From IMG/VR virus record IMGVR_UViG_3300025652_000722, positions 1-20,247 of that record: a stretch of 20,247 nt of DNA; one strand, 5' to 3'. A model generated the notes under the pieces. The model worked only from the letters and a program-made list of their open reading frames with translations, made no database searches and was not told where the DNA came from. Below are positions 7,230 through 14,336 of the stretch, piece after piece. The position numbers and the translations under genes were made by a program. Source of the stretch: a virus. Position 1 is the stretch's first letter; every line of letters begins with the position of its first letter.

Positions 7230-7909
7230 ATACGAAAGCAATTGAATTGCTAGAGCAAGTTATCGAGATATTAAAGTCCGGCCAAGATGTTGATGGCGGG
7301 GCGCATGAGGATGCGCCGTTGTCGGATACAAAATGGATGGAGTACTTAATTAGACTCGCCGAGGCGCGGGAGTTGAAGAAAGAGATAAGGGAAAACAAGC
7401 CAGACATCACGCCGTCGACCACATTCCACGTCGACTATTATGATGACTCGATGGCGTACATCAATCGCTATCCAGACATTGAGGAATGGTTGAGAAATTT
7501 TTCAGACAACGCAAAGGTCGGGCGTGCGCGCGATCATTACGAGAGATTCGGGAAGGATGAGGGTCGCATATGGGGCCGCGTTGAAAAGATACCGGCGGTT
7601 AAGGCGAACACTTATACGGACCTATCATCCGGCGCACCGGCCGGGTTTTTATGGAAGCCTGTTAGTGAGTCGCGCGGCGGTATTCCGGTCTTGCTCACGC
7701 CGAGGGGTTGGGAGAGAAAAGAGGTTTCATTGCGTACGCACGATGGCGGATTCATCAAGTCAAGAGTGGAGTATCGAGGACTCACAAACGGCGACCGGCA
7801 GACCTATTTTTTCCACGGCGTAAAAGCAAACCAACTGCCGTCAAACACGCTGTTAAACATCGGATCGGATTTGTACCTGATAAAGAACCCAACGGTAAGG
7901 ATCGGTTAA
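7226..7909 (+). CDS. Hypothetical protein with a YPDI...HYxxFGxxEGR motif
   Basis: A 227-aa soluble protein. Residues about 76-113 contain AYINRYPDI, then RARDHYERFGKDEGRIWG. This 'YPD(V/I)...HY..FG..EGR' unit is widespread in bacterial surface proteins, secreted enzymes and phage proteins. Its function is poorly defined, and it is often taken as a small helical binding repeat. The N-terminal 60 residues are helical and acidic. The C-terminal half is beta-rich with basic patches. It is the last gene of the lysis operon (ATGA coupled) and ends 39 nt before a terminator. It could be a virion or lysis accessory protein. Confidence 0.55.
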   Translation: MNTKAIELLEQVIEILKSGQDVDGGAHEDAPLSDTKWMEYLIRLAEARELKKEIRENKPDITPSTTFHVDYYDDSMAYINRYPDIEEWLRNFSDNAKVGRARDHYERFGKDEGRIWGRVEKIPAVKANTYTDLSSGAPAGFLWKPVSESRGGIPVLLTPRGWERKEVSLRTHDGGFIKSRVEYRGLTNGDRQTYFFHGVKANQLPSNTLLNIGSDLYLIKNPTVRIG

Positions 7910-7948
7910 GGTGGTCCTTAACTGCTGAAAAGCACTGCAAATAAAACT

Positions 7949-7972
7949 AAACCGCCAAACGGCGGTTTTTTT
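7949..7972 (+). terminator. Intrinsic terminator of the lysis operon
   Basis: ACCGCC pairs with GGCGGT across the loop AAAC, extended by A:T pairs, and is followed by seven T. It closes the rightward late operon just before the early promoter at 7995-8022. Confidence 0.9.
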
Positions 7973-7994
7973 ATCATTTTTTTTCAAATAGGGG

Positions 7995-8022
7995 TTGCGC
8001 GCTAGGTTTTCATGTGTATAAT
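7995..8022 (+). promoter_or_regulatory. Early sigma70-type promoter 1
   Basis: -35 TTGCGC (7995-8000), 16-bp spacer, consensus -10 TATAAT (8017-8022). A shared initial transcribed motif TTGAAACAAACAAC lies at 8031-8044, 8 nt after the -10. It drives the gene at 8066. Confidence 0.8.
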
Positions 8023-8030
8023 ACAACGTA

Positions 8031-8044
8031 TTGAAACAAACAAC
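8031..8044 (+). promoter_or_regulatory. Shared early leader motif, copy 1
   Basis: TTGAAACAAACAAC, which starts 8 nt downstream of the -10 and therefore at or next to the transcription start. The same motif is found behind the promoters at 8302, 16228 (minus), 18899, 19503 and 19765. Confidence 0.75.
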
Positions 8045-8065
8045 AGCAACAAGAGAGAAACGAAA

Positions 8066-8239
8066 ATGACTTACAAAAACTTAAAAGCAGATTACCAGAA
8101 CGGCGACATGAGCGATATCGGCATGGCTACAGAAGCGCAAATTGATCGATTGATTAAAGAAACTGGTAATGATGACATTTTCGCTCACTATGAAAATGCT
8201 TTAGAGGAAATGAGAATTTTGATGGCTGAGTTCATCTAA
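8066..8239 (+). CDS. Small acidic early protein, hypothetical
   Basis: The ATG at 8066 follows the AGAGAG-rich leader (8051-8057). An in-frame GTG/ATG extension upstream would cover the promoter and is excluded. The 57-aa product is acidic and helical, with pattern ATEAQIDRLIKETGNDD and a C-terminal amphipathic helix. It has no Cys, signal peptide or membrane segment. As the first gene behind a consensus promoter it is likely an immediate-early protein. Such small early phage proteins often bind host enzymes, but nothing in the sequence identifies a target. Confidence 0.6.
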   Translation: MTYKNLKADYQNGDMSDIGMATEAQIDRLIKETGNDDIFAHYENALEEMRILMAEFI

Positions 8240-8247
8240 TCAACAAC

Positions 8248-8267
8248 GGGGCGGCAATCGTCGCCCC
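8248..8267 (+). other. GC hairpin without U-tract, copy 1 (plus strand)
   Basis: GGGGCG pairs with CGCCCC around GCAATCGT, 9 nt after the stop at 8239. No T-run follows directly, so it looks more like an RNA-processing or stability element than a strong terminator. Close relatives lie at 8601-8620 and 20096-20112. Confidence 0.7.
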
Positions 8268-8301
8268 AACGAATTATTTTGAGAAAAGATTAAAATAGTT
8301 G

Positions 8302-8329
8302 TTGCATTCTAAATTTTCATCTGTATAGT
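8302..8329 (+). promoter_or_regulatory. Early sigma70-type promoter 2
   Basis: -35 TTGCAT (8302-8307), 16-bp spacer, -10 TATAGT (8324-8329). From about 8331 to the ATG at 8373 the leader is almost identical to that of promoter 1, showing duplication of the promoter-leader cassette. Confidence 0.75.
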
Positions 8330-8337
8330 GCGACGTA

Positions 8338-8351
8338 TTGAAACAAACAAC
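8338..8351 (+). promoter_or_regulatory. Shared early leader motif, copy 2
   Basis: TTGAAACAAACAAC again, 8 nt after the -10 of promoter 2, followed by AGCAACCAGAGAG and the start codon region, as in copy 1 with one difference. Confidence 0.75.
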
Positions 8352-8372
8352 AGCAACCAGAGAGAAACGAAA

Positions 8373-8588
8373 ATGTACGACAACGATCCAGATTATTTTC
8401 ATTACATGAGCGATTCAGAGCATGATTCAGGTGAGGCAATATTGGGAGCGAAGTGGGCGGCAGAAGAAGGTAGATGTTTAGGAGCATGGTTGGTCACTTC
8501 TCGAGATGCGATCATCGCTAATCCTTTTTACAAGGGCGCTCCAGTTCCTCATCCTGAAGATTACCAAGACGACGACGATTATTCATAA
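8373..8588 (+). CDS. Very acidic small early protein, hypothetical
   Basis: The ATG at 8373 lies at the same place relative to the duplicated leader as in the gene at 8066, which decides the start. The 71-aa product has 16 Asp/Glu against 4 Lys/Arg and ends in an Asp run (QDDDDYS). Asp/His/Tyr are frequent in the first 20 residues. The charge is compatible with a DNA-mimic or host-protein inhibitor, but that is only an idea from composition. No conserved motif is recognised. It shares promoter structure with its neighbour although the proteins are not similar, so the cassette moved with different cargo. Confidence 0.6.
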   Translation: MYDNDPDYFHYMSDSEHDSGEAILGAKWAAEEGRCLGAWLVTSRDAIIANPFYKGAPVPHPEDYQDDDDYS

Positions 8589-8600
8589 CACTTAATCAAC

Positions 8601-8620
8601 GGGGCGGCACAAGTCGCCCC
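8601..8620 (+). other. GC hairpin without U-tract, copy 2 (plus strand)
   Basis: GGGGCG pairs with CGCCCC around GCACAAGT, located 12 nt after a stop codon and followed by ACACACAG instead of T residues. The flanks (ATCAAC before, a trailing A after) resemble copy 1. Confidence 0.7.
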
Positions 8621-8643
8621 ACACACAGTACGAGAGAACGAAA

Positions 8644-8877
8644 ATGATTAAAGAAACAACAATAATGCTTGTCGGCGATCAAATGATCGCTATGCTCTCA
8701 CGGGGAGAATTTCTTTCTCATCACACAGGCGTTATGCATTACGTCTGTGAAATGATCCCATGCCTAAGACCGTTTAGCCCTCAAGCATGGGACGTCGCTG
8801 ATCGCATAGAAGACTACCTGAGCGACTATTACCCCAACTGGAGTCGAGTCAATCAAAACAACTTCAGCCAGAGCTAG
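8644..8877 (+). CDS. Small early protein, hypothetical
   Basis: A 77-aa protein whose ATG follows a short leader with CGAGAG and ACGAAA, a truncated version of the leader used at 8066 and 8373. It has two Cys (about residues 35 and 40) and several His and Trp, with a C-terminal half predicted helical (AWDVADRIEDYLSDYYPNW). It has no signal peptide. No own promoter is visible, so it is probably co-transcribed from 8302. Function unknown. Confidence 0.55.
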   Translation: MIKETTIMLVGDQMIAMLSRGEFLSHHTGVMHYVCEMIPCLRPFSPQAWDVADRIEDYLSDYYPNWSRVNQNNFSQS

Positions 8878-8887
8878 GGGAACGAAC

Positions 8888-8960
8888 TAGTAAAGTAAGA
8901 TTTACTAACGGCGCCGATAGTAAAGGGCGCTAAACTTGGCCGATCTTCTGGCCGATATTA
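8888..8960 (+). promoter_or_regulatory. Structured leader with inverted repeats upstream of the gene at 8974
   Basis: TAGTAAA (8888-8894) and TTTACTA (8901-8907) form a perfect 7-bp inverted repeat, and TAGTAAA recurs at 8918-8924. GCGCC (8911-8915) can pair with GGCGC (8926-8930), and GGCC arms flank GATCTTCT at about 8938-8953. The stretch could be an operator or a folded 5' leader. There is no T-run to make it a terminator. Confidence 0.45.
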
Positions 8961-8973
8961 ATCGAGGTGAAAA

Positions 8974-9159
8974 ATGAATTTACAAGTTGATAAGAGTATT
9001 AATTTGGTGAGACTGGTGGAAGCCTTGGCGTCCGGCGGTTTTGAAATAAAGGCGAGAGGGATATCGCTCGAAATAGTAAAAAAGGAGATGAACGTCATCG
9101 AGAAAACATCCGATCTTATCGAGAGCGGAAACATTCCCGACTACACTTACAACGATTAG
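8974..9159 (+). CDS. Small protein preceding the recombination genes, hypothetical
   Basis: A 61-aa protein with a good ribosome binding site (GAGGTG at 8964-8969). It is predicted mostly helical with mixed charge (VRLVEALASGGFEIKARG, then EIVKKEMNVIEKTSDLIESG). It has no Cys and no membrane segment. It lies 15 nt before the Sak4-like gene and so is likely transcribed with it. Such small genes often encode accessory factors of phage recombination, but nothing in the sequence assigns one. Confidence 0.5.
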   Translation: MNLQVDKSINLVRLVEALASGGFEIKARGISLEIVKKEMNVIEKTSDLIESGNIPDYTYND

Positions 9160-9174
9160 AAATTAGGACATAAT

Positions 9175-9969
9175 ATGTTTGATTTGAACTCAATTACACA
9201 AACCCGGAACGAATCACCGCCAACTATTTTAATCCACGGCATCGAGAAAATTGGCAAGTCCACGTTTTTCGCTGGGGGCAGCGTCGATGGGGTAGATTAC
9301 GAGGGCGCGCCGAATCCGATATTTATACGGACAGAATCTGGCACAAAAGGATTATCAACGAAAGCGTTCCCCATATGCGAATCACTCGCGGATCTGCATT
9401 CCTGCCTTGATACGCTTATAAACCAAGAGCACGACTTTAAGACTGTGGTGCTGGATTCGGCGGACTGGGCTGAGAAGTTAATCATCAAGTCGATATGCGA
9501 GAAGGATCGCGTCGATAGCTTGGCGGCTGCGGCCGGCGGCTACGGCAAGGGTTATGATGTACTAGTGTCCGAGTGGTCCAAGATCATCGCAAAGCTTGAT
9601 AACCTCAACCGAGTAAAGAAGATGTTTGTCGGTATAATTTGCCACAGCGTTGTCGCTCAATTTAACGACCCGGAGAGTGAACCGTATGACTACTATAAAT
9701 TGAAAATGCACTCAGCGAAGTCAGGCAAGGCCGGGTCCTCGGATATGCTTGTCGAGTGGGTTGACGTGTGCGGATTCGCGTCAAGGAAAACAGTCACAAC
9801 AACAAAGGGGGATAAAAAAGTAACTCGGGGCGTTGATATTTCCAACAACGCAAGTATACTCTACCTACGAGGCAAGCCGGCTTATGTGGCAGGAAACCGT
9901 TTCGGAATGCCGGCCGAGATTGATCTTCATTGGTCAAACTTTATCGAATCATATAAAGCAAACTCTTAA
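9175..9969 (+). CDS. Sak4-like RecA-fold recombinase/annealing ATPase (AAA_24)
   Basis: A 264-aa protein with a RecA-type ATPase core: Walker A in HGIEKIGKST (residues 21-30) and Walker B in TVVLDSAD (about 90-97), followed by a helix/strand region ending near residue 262. Size and motifs match the phage AAA_24 family that includes Sak4, a minimal Rad51/RecA-like protein which promotes single-strand annealing and depends on a cognate SSB. The next gene is a DUF669 SSB-like protein and a Cas4-like nuclease follows, the usual neighbourhood of Sak4. It lacks the long N- and C-terminal domains of RecA. RBS: TTAGGAC just before the ATG. Confidence 0.8.
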   Translation: MFDLNSITQTRNESPPTILIHGIEKIGKSTFFAGGSVDGVDYEGAPNPIFIRTESGTKGLSTKAFPICESLADLHSCLDTLINQEHDFKTVVLDSADWAEKLIIKSICEKDRVDSLAAAAGGYGKGYDVLVSEWSKIIAKLDNLNRVKKMFVGIICHSVVAQFNDPESEPYDYYKLKMHSAKSGKAGSSDMLVEWVDVCGFASRKTVTTTKGDKKVTRGVDISNNASILYLRGKPAYVAGNRFGMPAEIDLHWSNFIESYKANS

Positions 9970-9998
9970 CATTTAAACCCAAACAGGACTATATCAAA

Positions 9999-10496
9999 AT
10001 GGCACAAATTAAACCTTTTACAATTGACCCAGAAAACGCACAAGATGAGTTCTCGCCCCTAGTAGGCAAGCATAACGTCATCTGGACCGATAGCGAGATG
10101 GTCGCGACCAAAGCCGGAACCGGTTTTTACCTTAAAGCCCAAGGTCAGGTTATCGACGGCCCGCGATCCGGTGCGGTTTTCTTCCACATGCTCAACCTTA
10201 TCAATCCGAATGAGGTCGCGGTTAAAATCGCGACTCAGCACTTAACGCAAGTGGCGATTGCAACAGGTGTCGAGGGTGAGTTAACGGACACCAACGTGCT
10301 GCATAACAAGCCGATGATGGCCGACTTTGCGCTGCGCAAGGACGACCCGCAGTACTCTGAGGTCAAGCGCTACTCAAAAGCCGGTGGCGCATCTAAGCCC
10401 GTCGCTCAGGCGGAACCAGTTGCTCAGGCTGCGCCGGCTACTCAGGCGGAGCCAGTTGCTCAGGCGGATGACGACACGCCGCCGTGGATGAAATAG
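9999..10496 (+). CDS. DUF669-type single-stranded DNA-binding protein
   Basis: A 165-aa protein. The first ~120 residues resemble the DUF669 family (an OB-fold-like domain with GTGFYLKAQGQVIDGPRSG at about 41-59). After that comes an Ala/Gln/Pro/Val linker with repeated AEPVAQA-like units (about 135-155). It ends in DDDTPPWMK, an acidic tip with a terminal hydrophobic pair, like the C-terminal tip of SSB proteins that recruits partner enzymes. DUF669 proteins neighbour Sak4-type annealing proteins in many phages, where they bind ssDNA. Here the gene starts 29 nt after the Sak4-like gene, and a terminator follows. Confidence 0.8.
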   Translation: MAQIKPFTIDPENAQDEFSPLVGKHNVIWTDSEMVATKAGTGFYLKAQGQVIDGPRSGAVFFHMLNLINPNEVAVKIATQHLTQVAIATGVEGELTDTNVLHNKPMMADFALRKDDPQYSEVKRYSKAGGASKPVAQAEPVAQAAPATQAEPVAQADDDTPPWMK

Positions 10497-10527
10497 CACT
10501 AGCCTAGCAAGCAAGGTTGTATAAACG

Positions 10528-10551
10528 AAAGGGCTGAAAGGCCCTTTTTTT
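10528..10551 (+). terminator. Intrinsic terminator after the SSB-like gene
   Basis: AAAGGGC and GCCCTTT pair around TGAAAG, followed by more T residues. The nuclease gene at 10565 begins only 14 nt later, with no separate promoter evident, so partial readthrough would set the ratio of SSB to nuclease. Confidence 0.8.
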
Positions 10552-10564
10552 ACCGGCATAAAAC

Positions 10565-11629
10565 ATGAAAACAATCGACAAGATATTTAATAACTATGAA
10601 TCGGAATCCGATGGTCCGCGCGGACATCTGGGCGGTTCGCAAATAGGGCATCCGTGCTCAAGGGCGCTGTGGTACGGGTTTCGATGGGCCGAGTCTAAAC
10701 AGTTCGACGGCAGGATGTTGCGACTGTTTCAGCGCGGGCATAGGACCGAGCATGTCTTTATTGGTGAGCTTGAGAAGGCGGGCGTAACGATCTATCAATA
10801 CGACCCAAACACTGGCGAGCAATTTAATTATAACGCCTTCGGTGGGCATTTCGCCGGATCAACAGACGGCGTTGGGAAGGGTGTTGCGGAAAACCCAGAG
10901 GTCTGGCACCTGCTCGAGTTCAAGACTCATAATGAAAGGTCTTTTAAAACCCTTGAGACTCAAGGCGTTGAGAAGTCTAAACCCGAGCATTTCTCGCAAA
11001 TGCAAATTTATATGCACTGGTCTAAATTAAAGGCCGCGTTTTATCTGGCGGAGAATAAAAACAACGATTCGCTGTATAGCGAAGTCATAGAGTATAACGC
11101 GGATGTTGCCGCGCGGTTACTAAATAAAGCCGAGCGAATTATTGAGTCGTCGACACCGACTGAACGGGTTAGCGACGATCCAGATTATTACCGGTGCGGT
11201 CCTAAGTGGTGCGAGTTTAGAGACATATGTCAGGGCCGTAAAACTGCAAAAGTCAATTGCCGTACTTGCGTTCACTCCACGCCAAGCACGTCAGGTAGCG
11301 GCGCACAGTGGACGTGTGCGCGGTTTCGCGACTCGGTGATACCTTTGCAAGCCCAGCGTGCCGGGTGTCCTGAGCATCGGTTTATACCGGATCTTATCCC
11401 ATGGGCCAAGGCTGTTGACGCGTCTAAAGATGATAACTGGGTTGAGTATGAGCTTGATGGCGGGTTCCGTTTCAGGAACGGATTTGGCGGCGAGAACGGT
11501 TACACATCAAACGAGTTATCGGCGGTAGATAAATCCAGCGTTGGATTCCTGCTGGGTGATAGCACCATTACAAGCCTGCGCGATCATTTAAACGCGGAAT
11601 TAATCGAGTACAAAAAAAATGAAGTTTAA
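10565..11629 (+). CDS. Cas4/RecB-like PD-(D/E)XK exonuclease with C-terminal Cys module
   Basis: A 354-aa protein. Nuclease signatures: RGHRTE with H59, D101 in GSTDGVG, E118-F-K120 (ExK) and Q145-x3-Y149 (QxxxY), the four motifs of the RecB/Cas4 family. C31 near the N-terminus together with C211, C216 and C222 fits the Fe-S cluster cysteines of Cas4-like enzymes. Beyond residue 230 there is a second Cys set (C232-x2-C235, then further Cys up to GC before PEHRFIP). It probably resects DNA ends for annealing by the Sak4-like protein. No strong ribosome binding site precedes the ATG. The 3' end overlaps the next gene by 11 nt. Confidence 0.8.
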   Translation: MKTIDKIFNNYESESDGPRGHLGGSQIGHPCSRALWYGFRWAESKQFDGRMLRLFQRGHRTEHVFIGELEKAGVTIYQYDPNTGEQFNYNAFGGHFAGSTDGVGKGVAENPEVWHLLEFKTHNERSFKTLETQGVEKSKPEHFSQMQIYMHWSKLKAAFYLAENKNNDSLYSEVIEYNADVAARLLNKAERIIESSTPTERVSDDPDYYRCGPKWCEFRDICQGRKTAKVNCRTCVHSTPSTSGSGAQWTCARFRDSVIPLQAQRAGCPEHRFIPDLIPWAKAVDASKDDNWVEYELDGGFRFRNGFGGENGYTSNELSAVDKSSVGFLLGDSTITSLRDHLNAELIEYKKNEV

Positions 11630-12302
11630 AAACGTCGGCGTTATAGGTGATACGCATATCCCATACACACATCCGGATTACTTGGATTTTTGCTTGAGTG
11701 TTTTTGATTACTGGGGAGTCGATACGGTTGTTCACATCGGTGACTTGATCGACCATCACGCGCTGTCCTTTCATCAGTCAGAAGCACGGCTGAAGGGCGC
11801 GCATGGTGAGTTGCTGGATGCTATCGATCAGCTACAGCCGTGGTACGAAGCGTTTCCAAAATTAACGCTATGCGGCGGGAACCACGATCTCATCCCGGCA
11901 AGGCAACTGAAAAACATCGGCATGGATGCCGAGGTATGGATGAAGCCGTTGGGTGAGGTTTATCAGTTCCCAAGGGGTTGGAGTCTTGTCGACACTATCA
12001 CTATCGATGGAGTTCTATATCATCACGGTTATACCGCAAACGGCGTTAATGGCTTTCGACGTGACGCCGAGCAGAGAATGTGCAGGACCGTCACGGGCCA
12101 CGCACATGGTAACGCTGGCATAAGCGCCAGCGCGTCCGAGCATCGGCTGGTATGGGGCATGGCCGTGGGCTGCGGCGTTGATAACGAGTCGATGGCCTTT
12201 GCTTATGGCAAGCACTTCATGCGAAAACCAATCCTTGGCTGCGGCGTAGTCATTGAGGGTGAGCCACACGTTCACTATATGCAACTGGGAGAAAAATCAT
12301 AA
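11619..12302 (+). CDS. Calcineurin-like metallophosphoesterase
   Basis: A 227-aa protein with all motifs of the binuclear metallophosphoesterase fold: GDTH (D11, H13), GDLIDHH (D42), GNHD (N88, H89), HHG (H136) and GHAHG (H161, H163). These residues hold two metal ions that hydrolyse phosphodiesters or phosphomonoesters. It has no accessory capping domain, so it is the bare catalytic fold, smaller than SbcD/Mre11 and lacking an SbcC partner nearby. Placed between a nuclease and a helicase, it is probably active on DNA ends or on nucleotides, but the substrate is not readable from sequence. Overlap with both neighbours suggests coupled translation. Confidence 0.85.
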   Translation: MKFKNVGVIGDTHIPYTHPDYLDFCLSVFDYWGVDTVVHIGDLIDHHALSFHQSEARLKGAHGELLDAIDQLQPWYEAFPKLTLCGGNHDLIPARQLKNIGMDAEVWMKPLGEVYQFPRGWSLVDTITIDGVLYHHGYTANGVNGFRRDAEQRMCRTVTGHAHGNAGISASASEHRLVWGMAVGCGVDNESMAFAYGKHFMRKPILGCGVVIEGEPHVHYMQLGEKS

Positions 12303-12487
12303 TGTACCAATTAAACGTAAAACTTAACATCGGCGATAAGACTCCAGATAACCATACTTATCTTGGTTGGGCCAAGTATCATATCGAGCTATTTGACGAT
12401 ATTAAATTGATGAATGACAGAATCGAGTTCTGGGAGTCAGTCGGTGTGACAGCAACACGCGGGAAGTTAACGGAAAAGAGCATCTAA
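12302..12487 (+). CDS. Small protein between phosphoesterase and helicase, hypothetical
   Basis: A 61-aa protein that shares one base with the stop before it (TAATG) and one with the start after it (TAATG again). It is rich in Asp, Lys and aromatic residues, without Cys or membrane segment. Predicted structure is a short beta region followed by a helix (ELFDDIKLMNDRIEFWESVG). The tight coupling on both sides argues for a real gene. No family recognised. Confidence 0.55.
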   Translation: MYQLNVKLNIGDKTPDNHTYLGWAKYHIELFDDIKLMNDRIEFWESVGVTATRGKLTEKSI

Positions 12488-14127
12488 TGAAATTAAGAGA
12501 CTATCAAGAGAGCAGCGTTAATTCGCTGCTCAGTTGGAACTATCGAGATCAAGGCAATCCTCTGATCGTGTTACCTACGGGTGCCGGCAAGTCGATTGTC
12601 ATCGCCGAATTCATAAAGCGGATTATGTCATTCTCCGGTCAGAGAGTCATCATGCTTGTTCACAGCAAGGAACTGGTGGCGCAAAATGCTGATAAACTTT
12701 TAAAGTTATACCCAGACGCGGATGTTGGGATATATTCTGCATCGCTCGGGAGGCGCGACATAACATCAAACATATTATTTGCCGGCATCCAGTCGGTTTA
12801 CAATAAAGCCAATTTGCTGGGCAAGTTTGACATAGCCATCATCGATGAGTGTCACACTATATCGGCAAAAGATGAAGGTATTTACAGAACCTTTATATCG
12901 GCGCAGTTAGCCATCAACCCAAAGTTTGTAATTGCCGGGTTGACTGCCACGCCATTCAGGACCGGGCACGGAACGATTCTCGAGGGTGATGCACCGCTTT
13001 TTGGCGGGATTGCCCACGAAGTTAACTTGCTCGACTTATTCGATGCCGGGCACCTGTCGCCGGTTATTCCCAAGCAGCCGGTCACGACCATCGATACGTC
13101 CGGCCTACATACCCGGATGGGTGAGTTTATACCAAAAGAAATTGACGCCGTCGCTAACACGGATGAGATAACAAAGGCGGCTGTTACTGAAATGATCGAG
13201 CAGGGGCGCGACAGGAAGTCGTGGCTTGTATTCTGCTCTGGTGTGGACCATGCCGAAAATGTGGCGAGAGAGATACGATCTAGGGGCGTGACGTGCCAAG
13301 CGATCACCGGGAAGACACCAAAGCATCAGCGAGATGAGTGGATTGACCAACACGGTCGCGGGTCGTTACAGTGTCTCACAAACGCGAACGTTTTAACGAC
13401 CGGGTATGATTGCCCACGGCTAGATCTGATTGCTCTTCTGCGGCCTACAAAATCGCCGGTTTTATATATTCAGATGATCGGTAGGGGAACGCGATTATGC
13501 CCGGAGACCGGCAAGCAAAATTGCTTGGTCCTAGATTTTGCCGGCAACGTGATGAGACATGGTCCGATTGATTTAATCAAGCCTTGGGCGCCTACGTCGG
13601 GAGATAGCGGGTCAGGCGATGCGCCGGTTAAGATGTGTCAGACGTGCCGCACGCTTTGCCCGGCGTCGTCAAAATCATGCATCAACCCGACGTGCCATTA
13701 CGTGTTCCCTGAGAACACTGATCCGAAGCATGAAGCCCGCGCCGGTGTATTGAGCCTGCTATCAGACCGCGACAGGCCCCTACACGACCCGATCATCACG
13801 GTACCGGTCACTGCTATGGGGTTCACCAAGCACGCCGGCAAGCGCGGACGGCCGCCAACGATTAAGGCGACTCTGATCCATAGCCAGAAAGACTCCGGGT
13901 TTGGTAACGTCGATGAGTACTTATGCGTAAAGCACGGCGGGCCGGCTTCATCGAGCGCGTTGCGAACGATGCAGAAACTTGGTATACACCTGACCGTGAT
14001 GGATTTAATCCAGAAGGGGATTGATGAGATCATTGAGATCTGCAATCAGACAGCAAAAAAGCCGTCGACCATAAAAATCGATACGACCAAGAAATTCAAT
14101 AAAATACTGAAATTCAATTATGTTTAA
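12487..14127 (+). CDS. Superfamily 2 DEAD/DEAH-type DNA helicase
   Basis: A 546-aa helicase. Motif I: LPTGAGKS (29-36). Motif II: DECH at 120-123. Motif III: TATP at 153-156. Motif VI: QMIGRGTR at 329-336. An N-terminal Q-type LRDYQ at 3-7 precedes motif I. After the two RecA-like domains there is a zinc-ribbon-like set, C384-x2-C387, C391, C398-x4-C403, then a 140-residue tail with a Lys-rich end. This layout matches phage RecG/UvsW-like or Rad25-like SF2 helicases that remodel replication forks. It sits in the replication block and is coupled to its neighbours by overlaps (1 nt and 8 nt). Confidence 0.85.
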   Translation: MKLRDYQESSVNSLLSWNYRDQGNPLIVLPTGAGKSIVIAEFIKRIMSFSGQRVIMLVHSKELVAQNADKLLKLYPDADVGIYSASLGRRDITSNILFAGIQSVYNKANLLGKFDIAIIDECHTISAKDEGIYRTFISAQLAINPKFVIAGLTATPFRTGHGTILEGDAPLFGGIAHEVNLLDLFDAGHLSPVIPKQPVTTIDTSGLHTRMGEFIPKEIDAVANTDEITKAAVTEMIEQGRDRKSWLVFCSGVDHAENVAREIRSRGVTCQAITGKTPKHQRDEWIDQHGRGSLQCLTNANVLTTGYDCPRLDLIALLRPTKSPVLYIQMIGRGTRLCPETGKQNCLVLDFAGNVMRHGPIDLIKPWAPTSGDSGSGDAPVKMCQTCRTLCPASSKSCINPTCHYVFPENTDPKHEARAGVLSLLSDRDRPLHDPIITVPVTAMGFTKHAGKRGRPPTIKATLIHSQKDSGFGNVDEYLCVKHGGPASSSALRTMQKLGIHLTVMDLIQKGIDEIIEICNQTAKKPSTIKIDTTKKFNKILKFNYV

Positions 14128-14329
14128 GACACCAAGGCAGCGAAAGATAGAACGGCTTGAGCGCGAGCTTGAGACGTTAAGGGCGGAGCAGTACCGGGCC
14201 GAGAAGGGCGTGTGTCATTTCTGCGCGCTCTTTACCAATGACGACGATTACTGTAAGAAATGGAAGCGGGCCGTGCCGGACGAGGCCCAGCGCGACGGAT
14301 GCAGTTTTATAACCGAGATTCCGTTTTAA
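14120..14329 (+). CDS. Small Cys-rich zinc-module protein, paralogous to nuclease C-terminus
   Basis: A 69-aa protein with a basic helical N-terminus (KIERLERELETLRAEQ) and a Cys set C32-x2-C35 ... C45 ... GC61. The order and the PxxxQRxGC ending resemble the C-terminal module of the Cas4-like nuclease encoded at 10565-11629 (C232-x2-C235 ... C ... PLQAQRAGC). It therefore looks like a free-standing copy of that module, probably a metal-binding partner. It overlaps the helicase gene by 8 nt and ends the replication operon. Confidence 0.6.
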   Translation: MFKTPRQRKIERLERELETLRAEQYRAEKGVCHFCALFTNDDDYCKKWKRAVPDEAQRDGCSFITEIPF

Positions 14330-14336
14330 GGTCCTT

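Noticed and set aside
8248-8267. GC hairpins after early genes considered as intrinsic terminators
   Set aside because: No U-tract follows the stem in any of the five copies, unlike the true terminators in the same window.
12882-14045. Minus-strand frames of 82-141 codons within the SF2 helicase gene
   Set aside because: The helicase frame carries all conserved motifs across the same bases; the opposite frames show no family features.
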